Shown one piece after another: positions 24,886 to 34,516 of a stretch of DNA of 64,000 nucleotides. Both the position numbers and the translations under genes were made by a program. Source of the DNA: Typhlomys cinereus (Eukaryota > Chordata > Mammalia > Rodentia > Platacanthomyidae); the NCBI GenBank assembly GCA_023101885.1, contig JALPQD010000214.1, positions 2,790,001-2,854,000 of the forward strand, written 5' to 3'. Below the pieces are notes generated by a model. The model made no database searches and was not told where the DNA came from. It saw only the letters and a list, made by a program, of their open reading frames with translations. Position 1 is the first letter of the stretch, and each line of letters opens with the position of its first letter.

Positions 24886-25131
24886 TTTTAATTTATTTTT
24901 TCCACTCATACAAACTTGATAGGTACCCTATTCCCTTCCCTCCCTTCACTCTTCCCTGGATCCCCTTGCTTTTTCCTCCCTTTTCCCTTTCCTTTCCCCC
25001 CTCCCTCCCTTTCTTCCAGTGCCCCCTCCCCCACCCATTCCTGGAGCATCCTTTAGTGTGCATATCAAATTTCCCCCTGGGTCCTCCTCTCTGATGAGGT
25101 GTAAGGACTCAGTAGTATTGCCTAAAGCTCT
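24886..25131 (-). mobile_element. 5'-truncated L1 3' UTR fragment
   Basis: On the minus strand it runs from 'GTCCTTACACCTCATCAG' through a long polypurine tract to an A-rich tail. It matches the 3' UTR end of the L1 copies at 48.1 kb and 56.2 kb. A 15-bp duplication TCAAAGAGCA(G/A)TCTT lies at 24871-24885 and 25132-25146. Confidence 0.88.
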
Positions 25132-25416
25132 TCAAAGAGCAATCTTGGATGAGACTGAACACATCAGTTCCTTTCACAGTTAGCGAAAGCAGTTCACAGA
25201 TTTCATCACTTTCCCTTAGACATTCCAAAAATAACAACTGTTGACTATAGTCATTAGTGTCATGTGGCTCACCAAGCTGAATACCTATTCTTTAGTTCCT
25301 CTGTAACTTTCTTCTTAAACCTCTGAATATATCTCATCATTAGATAAAGAAACATGCTTCTTTAGCACATCAATTTTCAATGTATTTCTAAAGCATTTCC
25401 AAATCTCAAATGTCTT

Positions 25417-25693
25417 ATTTGTGTGTGTATGTGTGTGTGTGTGTGTGTGTCAGTGTGTCTGTCAGAGGGCACTGTGTGTACCTGTGGAGAACTGATGTAA
25501 CTTCAGGAACCATCCTAGATCACTTCTACTTTCTTTATGTTTCACTCTGGGATTTCCCAGGCTCTGCCCATCAGGGCCAGAAGTACAGGCAGACACCTTT
25601 TCCACCTGCCATTTTTACTTGGGACCTGGGACCCAAACTCAGGACCTTCTGCTTGCAGGGCAGAGTCTTAACCCCTGAACCATCTCTCCAGCC
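25417..25693 (-). mobile_element. Older B2-superfamily SINE
   Basis: Minus-strand copy ending in CATCTCTCCAGCC, with a TG tract at its other end. The body has CAGAGGGCACTGTGTG, as in the copy at 27.8 kb. The target duplication CTCAAATGTCTT / CTCAAATTGTCTT lies at 25405-25416 and 25694-25706. A 179-codon open frame crosses it and the following LTR fragment and is not a gene. Confidence 0.87.
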
Positions 25694-25789
25694 CTCAAAT
25701 TGTCTTTTAAATGAGACTTCTTTATTTCAGCATATGAATTTTCCATTTTATAGAAACTTTGTATCAAAATATCCACAGGGCACACAAAG

Positions 25790-25926
25790 TCACATCTTCT
25801 TGAGATTTTTTCCAGAGAAAAGCACCAACACCACTATCACCTCCAAAGAGAATGAAGTGTTCAAACATTCATACATTCCACGTGAGCCTCTGGGGGATAT
25901 TTTGTACTCAAACCATAACAGCAATG
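25790..25926 (-). repeat. MaLR LTR fragment
   Basis: The plus strand shows 'CACCTCCAAAGAGAATGAAG', 'TGTTCAAACATTCATACATT', 'GAGCCTCTGGGGGATATTTT' and ACTCAAACCATAACA, the reversed 5' part of a MaLR LTR like the one at 5612-6030. Confidence 0.5.
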
Positions 25927-27333
25927 TAATGACGATCTCAGTGAAGTAAGTCACATGCACTTCTCTTTGCTTTCCAAGTAGACATGTAATTTATGTTTAT
26001 ATTGACTATTTTTTGTTAAGGATATGGCTTGCATAATAGGCATTATCTCTAAAACAACTGATGCATGTATCTTAATTTAAAACACCATGTTATGCAAAAA
26101 ATGCTACCAATCATTTGTGCTTTCTAGGAGTCAAGCTCCTGTAGCTGGTGACGGTCCTGCCTCCATGATGATAGCTGCCCAGTCATGAGGGCTATGTCGG
26201 CTGCAGGTTGGATTGATATGGCAATGTATGAAAACAGCAACAGTGACGGTTGCCACAGTTGACTCTTCCTTTCCCAAAAGATTTCTTTGTTGTATACAAG
26301 CTACTGATGGTATTTTGCCCACAGTAAAACTTCTTTCACAACTGGAGCCAAATCTCTCCAACTTTGCCACTTCTTTATCTAGGTTTATGCTTCTAAATGG
26401 TCAAAAACTAAGCTCATATTTCAAACCCTTTGTTATCATTTCAGTATTATTCACAGTATCTTCGTGAGGGTTGGATTCCATCTCAGGAAAACACTTTCTA
26501 CTCATTTGTTAAAGATTTATTATGAGATTGGAGTAATTCAGTCATGTCTTCAGTTTGTGTTTCTAATTCCAATGATTATGCTATTTCTGCCTCATCCTCC
26601 ATTGAAGTCTTGACCCCTTCAAAGTCATCATGAGAAATGGAATCTGCTTCTTCCGTGTTTCTGTTAACATTGACATCTGACCTACCATGAGTCACAAATG
26701 TGCATAAGGACAACTTTTCCAGAAGGTTTTCTGCTTATTTTGTTCTGTGGTGACTATAGTCTTATAAACCATACTTAAATAGTCAACTTTATTCCTTAAT
26801 CTGCAGAGTAGATTTTGTGTTAGTAGGTATAATAATGACATTAATCTTAAAGCACGCCTCCTCCAGAGCTTTTGGGAGACTACATGCATTATCGATAAAC
26901 ACAATATTTTGAAAGGTATCTTTTTCTTTCATCAGAAGCTCTGAACAGTTCACTTAAAATATTCAGTAAGCCATGTTGTAAACAGATGTGCTGTATTATA
27001 GGCTTGTTGTATCATTCATAGAGCACAGGAAGAACAGATTTAATATAATTCTTAAGGTCCGTAGGAGTTTGGGAATATAAATGAACATTGTTCAACATAA
27101 GATCACCAGCTGCATTGACTCCTAACAAGAGTCAGGATGTCCGTGGGGGCTTTGATGACAGGCACTGGGTTTACCTACTTTTTTTCCCCAGTAGAAGAAG
27201 GCTGTTTTTCTACATTAATAACCTGTGTGCATTGTGTAGTCACCTAATCATTTTAGCTGGATCTCCTGGATTATTCACTAATTAAAGCATTTTTCTGCTT
27301 CACCTTGTACTTTTAAGTTACCAAAAAGACTTC

Positions 27334-27749
27334 TGTCATAGTTAGGCACAGGTGTCCACTTGACAGTTGAGGGTTCGCATTCTGGGCATAGTTGTAGAGA
27401 ATTAATTGTTGAGTGACGCTCAGAGCAAACCTGCAGGAGATTGTCTAGCTGATGGGGAAAGTCCGGTCCATGGTGGGTGGGATTAGGCCCTGGAATAAAT
27501 ACAGAGAGCTGGTTCAGAAAGTTGGGATCCTTGTGTACACTTGACCAAACATGCTGGTCTGGCAAGTAAATATTGCGCCTCTCTCAGTCCTTATGTAGAG
27601 ATGGTGTGGCCAGTTCCCTCTGCCGTGGTGTTGGTGTGAGCATTCCTGTCAGCTGAACGGAAAACTGTAACCAGACCGCTTGTAAGAAAAAATAAACAAA
27701 CCTCTCGTTCTCTTAAGCTGAGGGTGATTTATACAGGCTAACTGCTACA
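27334..27749 (+). mobile_element. Solo LTR, MT-like MaLR, inside the Tigger element
   Basis: It starts TGTCATAGTTAGGCACAGGT and ends CAGGCTAACTGCTACA, close to the LTRs of the 60.95 kb provirus. The flanks ACTTC (27329-27333) and ACTTG (27750-27754) fit a 5-bp target duplication with one change. Tigger-like sequence resumes on both sides. Confidence 0.8.
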
Positions 27750-27827
27750 ACTTGTTTCCTTAAATTTCATGAAGTGACATTGACTAGGTTCCAACTTTTC
27801 TTCTGTAGCTTACTCAGAGCCCACCTT

Positions 27828-27861
27828 TTAAAAAAAAATCCTTTTTCTTATTTATTTTACA

Positions 27862-27910
<49 letters not shown>

Positions 27911-28140
27911 CAAAGGGCACTGTGTGTCCCCATGGAGGCCAGGGTGATTCCGGGAATCATCCTGGGTTGCTTCTACCTCCTGTTTGCTTCACACTGTAAT
28001 TTCCCAGGCTCTGCCCACCAGGCCAGAAGTGCTGGCCTCCACTGTTTCTGCCTGGCATTTTCATGTGGGACCTGGGATCCAAATTCAGAATCTTCTGCTT
28101 GAAAGGCAGAGTCTTGCCCTCTGAGTCATCTCTCCAGCCT
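27828..28140 (-). mobile_element. Older B2-superfamily SINE inside the Tigger element
   Basis: Minus-strand copy with a long TG tract (about 27866-27908), the body word CAAAGGGCACTGTGTG and the end TCATCTCTCCAGCC. The target duplication AGCCCACC(C)TT lies at 27818-27827 and 28141-28151. Confidence 0.88.
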
Positions 28141-28601
28141 AGCCCACCCTTCTTTTAACAAAACAAGTTTGAGATTTTTGGGATCAGATGGTGGCTTGTT
28201 TAACCTTCTGTAAAGATTGTGAAAACTGTCCAAAACAGCAGTGAATTTGCATTCAGGTTCCCCCTAAAATAGCACTTTCAATTTCCTTCAAGAGTTTGCC
28301 TTGTATCTGTAACTTGGTTGTTTAATTCAGGAGGTCTAGTATTCAGTTTATCTCATCTTTTGGCACAAACCTCACTAAGTTTGGTCATGTCTAGATGTTA
28401 ATGTAAAGGGAGGAACATGAGGCTGTTTCATTTGAACTTGTAGAAGCTATTGTAGGGCTGTTAGCTACCCAGATTTTAGCATTTTTATATTTCAGGGAAT
28501 ACAGATGCTTGAGGAATGGGAAAGAGAGAAAGGAGGAATTGTTCTCAAAGAACACACAGTACTGATGGATTAAGTGTGCCTTTTTATATGATCCTGTGTG
28601 A

Positions 28602-28920
28602 TGGTTAATCTTCATTGTCAGTTTCATTGGACTTAAAATCACCTAAGAGACATCTTTGGGCATGTCTGTGTATTTCTAGAGATCATGTTTTGAGGTTCTG
28701 AAATAAATGAAAAGGAAAGAGAGGAAAGCCAGCAGAGTGATAGGACCTTTTCTCTGCTCTCCTGAAACGTGAACAAGTGGATTCACACTCCTGCTACCAG
28801 AGTTCTGAGCTGCTGCAGCTCCCATGTCTCCTCAGACTATGAACCAAAATGCACCCTTGATTCATTGAGTTTCTTCTTGCCCGGTATTGAGTCACAGTGC
28901 TGAGAAAAACAACTAATACA
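28602..28920 (+). repeat. 5' LTR of the MaLR provirus
   Basis: It has TG...CA termini. It shares the order CACCTAAGAGACA, 'GGGCATGTCTGTG', 'CTGCAGCTCCCATGTC', 'TGAACCAAAATGCACCCTTG' with the downstream LTR, but both copies are clearly diverged from each other, implying an old insertion. Confidence 0.7.
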
Positions 28921-30400
28921 GAATATTGGTTTGGAGAAGTAGGACCATTGCTTCCATAAACCTAACCAGGTGGTTTTAGAACTGGCTTGTGGGAAGAATG
29001 TGGGAATGTGTATAGTCAAGGGCTAGAGAAGCCCTAGAATTCTGTAAATAGAACTTAGTGGGTTATTCTACTGGAAAAAGCAAAATATTGGCAGAAGTAT
29101 AGGCAGTCAAGGAATTTCATAAAATTTCAGAGGGAAACAGGATTCTCTTGAGAACGTGAGTAGAGGTCACTCATGTTGCATTCTGATAAAGTATCTGACT
29201 GTATTCTGCCTGGGTCCTGAAAACTCAAGAGAGGTTGAATTCAAAGATAATGGAGCAAGTTGTAAGAAATTTCAGGGCAGCATTATATCCATGGTTACCA
29301 TTTACTACTCTTTGGTTATATTTGCAATAATAGTAGAAAATTATGAAAATATGCAGTTTGATGAGAAAAAGAACTAGACCTTTAGTAAGTCTAAAGTTGT
29401 AGGCAAGGAGGGAATAAAGCTTCTGTATGTGAGAAACTGCATACTCTGAACCAGGAAAATAGGAAAGGTGCCTTGAGGACCAGACCCAACTCGTGAGAAG
29501 CTTCCAAGTATGACAACACAAACTTATCTGTGAAACTTTCATTTGAAAGAAAGTACTTGAACAAAGAGCCGTAGGAATCCTGCTCATGGCCACCTAGAGA
29601 GGGATTTTTCCAGGTTTAGTTTCAAAGGTACGCTGAAGCCACTCCAGTTGTCACCCCAAAGATGCCAGACTACATCTCAAACTTTTAATCAAGTTCAGCA
29701 TCATCTACATGGTGTTTGTTTTGCAGGAATGTGGGATACAAGAGTGAAGAGGTCATGGGGACTTCCACTGATGTTCCAGAAAGCTGCTGAGGTCAGGCAG
29801 TATGTAGCAGGATCAGATTACCTGCTTGAAGTCCTTGAGAGAACTGTGTGTGAAGCTGTGAAAGTGAAGCCTGAGTTGTACTGGAGACCCTTGATGCTAG
29901 AAATGACAGATTTGTCAAGGAAAGTTGGAAGCATCAAGTATGTCTGTTCTGAGAGAGAGAGTGGTTGCCTGTGCTACAGGCAACAGAGTTAGAGAGGTGA
30001 GAGTAGCCAAGCCTTTAGGACCCCAGACAAGTCATCACAGCCCCAAATAGCAGACATGTAACTGTAGGTTTTAATATTTATCCTGCTGCATCTCAATCTT
30101 GTCCTCTGATATTTCTTTGCTAGCTCTGGTCCCTCCATTTTGGAATGCTAATGTTAGTAAATGTGTCCTCATATATTAGAGGTATGCAATTTGTAGGAGC
30201 TCATAGCTAAGAGTTTGTCTTGAATTTCAAGAAACTTTGGCCTTCAACTTTTTAACAGCGTTGGAACTTTGACTCTGAGGACTTTTGAAGTTGGACTGAA
30301 TGCATTCTGCATTGTGAGATGGCCAAGAGCATTTGAGGGGTGAAATGTGATTTAATAATGATGTGTTTTAGTATCAGGTTGACAAGTGGTGGACATCTAA

Positions 30401-30767
30401 TGGTTAATATCCACTGTCAACTTCAATAGGTTTGAAATCACTTAGGAGACACACTTACTGCACATATCCGTGAGGACATTTCAAGAAAAAATTAACCTAG
30501 GAGGGAAGCTACGCCCTGAATAATGTAGATATCACTATCCCTTGAGCTGTCGTCCCAGACTGATTAAAAAAAGAAAATGCCAGCTAAAGGCTGGTGTTGC
30601 TTTTTCTCTTCATTCTGGTCTGCTGAGATGTAAGCAAGCAACTTTACGCTTCCCATTGCCACAATGGTGAGTCTTTTGAAATTGTGAGCCAAAATGCATC
30701 TTCTTCCCTTTAGTTTCTTTTTGTCAGCTATTTGGCCACAGTAATGAGAAAATTAACTAGTATAGCA
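30401..30767 (+). repeat. 3' LTR of the MaLR provirus
   Basis: It has TG...CA termini. It is about 48 bp longer than the 5' LTR, through an extra internal stretch (for example 'GGGAAGCTACGCCCTGAATA'). It ends within 86 bp of the next SINE insertion. Confidence 0.7.
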
Positions 30768-30852
30768 TGATCCGTAATATCCCCTAAATAAATGCAATGG
30801 TGACATCAAAGATAAATGATAAATGTTGTCATTTAAAAATGATGGAAAAGTT

Positions 30853-31104
30853 GGGGCTGGAGAGGTGGCTCAGGGGTTTAGCCTCTGCCTTGCAGGCAGA
30901 AGGTCCTGAGTTCGGATCCTAGACCCCACGTATAGACGCAGGGCAGAAGCTGGGGTGGCCTGCGTTTCTGGTCCTGGTAGGGCAGAGCCTGTGAATCCCT
31001 GGGCAGAGTAAACAAAGAGGAGTTCCCAAATTTGCCCGTGGTTCTACACACATACACACACACGCACACAGACACAATTGAATAAATAATTAAAAAATTT
31101 TTTT
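30853..31104 (+). mobile_element. Young B2-superfamily SINE inside the Tigger element
   Basis: Full head and tail, with an internal deletion of the GGTGGAGGCGTCCATGG part of the body. The perfect 16-bp target duplication AAATGATGGAAAAGTT lies at 30837-30852 and 31105-31120, splitting Tigger-like sequence. Confidence 0.94.
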
Positions 31105-31357
31105 AAATGATGGAAAAGTTAAAAAATACTGATTATTAAAACAAAGTAGAGACATGAAATGAAAACTAGCAATTGGAAAAATGGTGTGAATAATAGATTT
31201 ACTTGACACAAGTTGCCACAATCCTCAGCAAAAAATGCAATATCTAAAAAGTTCAGTAAAGGGAAGTTGCGTTTTAGTGTTATTTATGAGTTGATGAGTG
31301 CTTATCCATTAGGATTAAAAAAACATTTAATGCTTGAATAGAAATATATTCATTTGG

Positions 31358-31556
31358 GGGGCTGGAGAGGTGGCTCAGGGGTTAAGCCTCTGCCTTGCAG
31401 GCAGAAGGTCCTGAGTTCGGATCCTAGACCCCACGTATAGACGCCCGGCAGAAGCCTGGGGTGGCCTGCATTTCTGGTCCTGGTAGGGCAGAGTAAACAA
31501 GGAGGAGGTGGAGGCGTCCATGGTGGTTCCTGAATTCGTCCATGGTTCTACACATA

Positions 31557-31594
<38 letters not shown>

Positions 31595-31641
31595 TGCATA
31601 CATGCACAGTTGAATAAATAATAAATAAAAAATTTAAAAAA
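31358..31641 (+). mobile_element. Young B2-superfamily SINE
   Basis: Full head, body lacking the segment GAGCCTGTGAATCCC, then a CA tract, GAATAAATAATAAATAAAAA tail. The 18-bp target duplication AGAAATATATTCATT(T/C)GG lies at 31340-31357 and 31642-31659. Confidence 0.94.
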
Positions 31642-31659
31642 AGAAATATATTCATTCGG

Positions 31660-32755
31660 AAAGTATTTGTATTGTAAAATATACTCAGCGCATAGGTATC
31701 TGGACATATAAAAAGCCATCTGAAAAGTCCCAAGTGGTTGACACAATAGATCTAAGAAGACTTTCTATTTGTTAGAGTGGCAAACTAATACATAGGTCTT
31801 TTATATTTAATATTTAACAAAATGTTCAGACTTACCTATCAAACACTAACACCATTGTGATAGGACTTCTGGCTTGGAAATGTTTTTGAATGAATTTTCA
31901 ATTCATGTTATTTCTTAGTTTATGACTTGTGAGGTCTGTACTTATGCCATAAGCCTGTCTTGTGTACCTCAAGGCCTGTCCTGTGTGTGCCTCAAGTCCT
32001 TCCTCTTGGCTTGTCATCAATGTTTATCCAGGCCTCATGAGAGCTAAAATTTAAAGAACACAGAGAAACAGGAAAGGTAATTTTAATCAGTTACTGAATC
32101 CCATTTCACATTACCCTCTGTTTACATGCCCTTTCCTCATTGTAACCTTCAAACATCCTTTCTTCTATAAAGACTTCCTGAGGGCTTATTCTCCATGTGC
32201 ACTGCCTCGCAATCAGTAAGTCCATTCATTAGCAAATGACTTAATCTTAAATATTTGGTGGTTAGGATCTTACTCATAATAAGTGAAGGTTAAGGCTCAA
32301 ATAGTGGGTGAAAGCCAACTCCAACCATTTTCAACTACACCGCTTTAGAAGGACATTGGTAAGCAACACCAGAACCCAGGTATCTTGGGTTTGTTAGAAT
32401 ATTAGCAATTTGACTGCTCAGGATTAGACATGATATATGTCTAAGCATCCATCAGTTCTGGTTCACTGGTTCCCCTGACACTGTTGGGAAGAAGCTGTTC
32501 TGAATAATCTAAGCCAAACAAGCATTCAGAATCTCAACTACTAAATTCAATCCCTTGGATATTGTAGGACATGTTCAGAAATGTCAGACTTTCTCCCCAA
32601 CTTCTGAAAAATCAACCTATGTATTAAGATAGACTTGTTCTAAATGATTGTATTCTAAGTGCCATGTGAGGTACAGAAAAGAGTGATGGGAGTTTTGTGG
32701 GAGTGCTGGAATTAAGGAGAACTTGGAGAGGGGAGATACAGACTGGGAAAGTACC
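31660..32755. other. No supported feature
   Basis: No gene, young repeat or LTR end was recognised. Confidence 0.45.
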
Positions 32756-32759
32756 TAGT

Positions 32760-33115
32760 GAAAAGACTATCAGTGTTGGGGAAATGGATCAGAGGTTCAA
32801 AGGCTTGTTCCATAAGCAAAAACAAAACAACAAATAAAAAAATCTGAAGTTCTGATTTTCAGATCCTAGGTAATTGTTGAGTGGGTGTGGTAGGCCACTT
32901 GTAGTCCCAGTCCCAGAAAAATAGCCTAGAATCTCCAGCTCAAGCTGGGTAGTCCTGGAAGAGAATTCTGGGCTTGAGAGACATTGTCTCAATACAGTAA
33001 GATGGAAAAGTGATTGAGAATGATTATTGACATCAATTATCATCCTCCACATGCAAACATGAATACACAACTGAACACACACATGAACACGAGTATACCC
33101 TCCACATACCTATAA
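32760..33115 (+). repeat. B3A-like SINE
   Basis: The order is a degraded tRNA head (GGGGAAATGGATCAGAGG), then 'GTGGTAGGCCACTTGTAGTC', 'AGAGACATTGTCTCAATACA', 'AAAGTGATTGAGAATGATTA', 'CATCCTCCACATGCAAACAT', and a CACA-rich end. This is the rodent B3A arrangement. The head and body are separated by an A-rich insertion near 32815-32845. Confidence 0.6.
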
Positions 33116-33531
33116 AAATGGAAAAAGAGAAAATAAATAGACTGTCCCCCAAACTGTACTGAAAACCCCACCAGAGCTATGTGGGAAGAGGCAACTGTCA
33201 GCAAAATTGCTATGAAACACATGATTGGTTTCCATCAAGCAGCAGAGAGTCCCAAATTCCCCAGAGACTTGGTCACCATTTATATAGTGTAAGGAATTAA
33301 AAAACAAGCACTAGAAGTGGGAAATAGAGTAACAAGTTGCTAATATCCCACAAATTCCTCCAAAAGTGACTTCCATGTTATGATTTTTGTAAGAAAAAAG
33401 TATTTCAGATTTAGTGTTGGACAGAGGAAAATCCAGATTTAAGAAAGTGATTCTTTGATTCATTAGAAGAGAAGGTTTTTCTTCCCAGGTGAGTGATTAG
33501 TCCTTCTAATGTTGGAATAGTTATAAAAAGC
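33116..33531. other. No supported feature
   Basis: Unassigned sequence up to the L1 target duplication. Confidence 0.45.
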
Positions 33532-33552
33532 TGAATTCAAACTTTTTTTTTA

Positions 33553-34516
33553 TTAAAAATTTAATTATACATTTTAAAATTTTTTACCAGTTCCCTCCCT
33601 CCCCCCTCCTCCCCCTCCCCTTCCCCCAGTGCCTCCCCCCCAATTCCCAGAGAGTCCTTTATTGTATACGCCTAACTCTCCATTGGGTCCTCCTCTCCGA
33701 TGACATATAAGGACCCAGTGGCATTTCCATAAGCCCTTTCTCTTGTTCCCCTTAAGCATAAGATCACTACTATGGCTGTCAATCCCTTGCCTCCAGGGGT
33801 CTCGGTGCCCTTAACAGATGCTAGACTTTATGAGGGCAACAGTGCGCTGGACATTGCGCAGGGCATGCAAAGTCCCATTACGATTGCTTTGGCCCCAACT
33901 ATTGTTGAGAATCTTGCAAATCGTTGCTCCTCCCATCCTTTTGCTCTTACAATCTTACCGCCCCCTCTTCCGCAAATGTCCCTTGAGCTCCAGGATGGGG
34001 AGAGATTAGGCTGTCCTAGTTCTATGTGATTGATATAGTCTCTGAAGTTCTGGATTGTGGTTTGTTGATTTTCTTTTGCAGTTTTGCTGCTCCTGCAATT
34101 CCCTTCACTCCATTCTGCTGGGCACTGTTTGTCACCCCCTGGCCAGAGACAAAAAGCTGTTAAACTGGAGTCTTGTTGTAATAGCACATTCAAGGGTAGA
34201 TGTAATAAGAGTAGGAAACCTCCCTGAGGGAGGGGTCCATCACCCATTTGCAAAATGATTACTTTTTATCTGCTAGACTATATGCCCTCCCCTTCTGGTG
34301 AGATCAGGAAAGAACGTCTGCGAACTTAACCAGGTTTCTCATTACTTACTTGCAGACCTTGATGGAGGCCTATTTTCTCTGCTGTAACATGGTCTCCTCT
34401 CTCCTTGTTTCTGGTGTGGCCCTCCTAACCCATCTCTCTTGTTCATAATCCTTGCAATTACTATGTTTCATAGGTTTACTTTTGAGTGTCTCAATGTGGG
34501 CTGGGTGAGTTTGGTA
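33553..34516 (-). other. L1 copy A 3' UTR
   Basis: Non-coding region after the ORF2 stop. It ends in a polypurine block (plus strand 33590-33645, C/T-rich) and an A-rich tail. The same 3' UTR recurs at 40151-40799, 45014-46066, 47259-48300, 52841-53878 and 55791-56355. Open frames here are chance. Confidence 0.9.

Larger units (their letters stand above)
26095..28560 (-). pseudogene. Tigger-like transposase, decayed
   Basis: On the minus strand the pogo/Tigger transposase can be followed in scattered frames. The clearest piece is at about 26910-26780, reading ...NIVFIDNACSLPKALEEA... The Asp in IDNA (codons at 26885-26896) fits the second catalytic Asp of the DDE/D transposase core. A stop follows about 40 codons later, and frames shift repeatedly. 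Transposases of this family cut and paste the element in the nucleus. This copy cannot be active. The coding part is also split by the LTR at 27334-27749 and the SINE at 27828-28140. Confidence 0.6.
28602..30767 (+). mobile_element. Complete MaLR provirus (ORR1/MLT2-like) inside the Tigger element
   Basis: The 5' LTR is 28602-28920 (TGGTTAATCTTCATTGTCAG ... AACTAATACA) and the 3' LTR 30401-30767 (TGGTTAATATCCACTGTCAA ... ACTAGTATAGCA). Between them lies about 1480 bp of internal sequence beginning GAATATTGGTTTGGAGAAG and passing through 'GGTTTTAGAACTGGCTTGTG', as MaLR internal regions do. The last internal part reads 'GACTTTTGAAGTTGGACTGA'. No long reading frame exists, as expected for MaLR. 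I could not see a clean target duplication. The exact subfamily is uncertain. Confidence 0.75.
25985..31275 (-). mobile_element. Tigger1-like (pogo superfamily) DNA transposon, heavily interrupted
   Basis: The host segments 25985-27333, 27750-27827, 28141-28601, 30768-30852 and 31105-31275 read, in order, as the reverse complement of a mammalian Tigger1-type element: 3' UTR, transposase, then 5' non-coding end. The last segment ends in 'ATATCTAAAAAGTTCAGTAAAG', close to the expected terminal region. The terminal inverted repeats are too eroded to call. Later insertions are a solo LTR, two SINEs and a MaLR provirus. The family assignment rests on recalled family order, not a search. Confidence 0.7.

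Noticed and set aside
25410..25949. 179-codon open frame, among the longest outside the L1 cluster
   Set aside because: It joins an older SINE to a MaLR LTR fragment and shows no protein signature.
28602..28920. Considered as a URR1-type hAT DNA transposon because of the TTAATCTTCATTGTCA word
   Set aside because: A second related copy lies 1.5 kb downstream in the same orientation, with MaLR-like internal sequence between and TG...CA ends, which fits an LTR element better.
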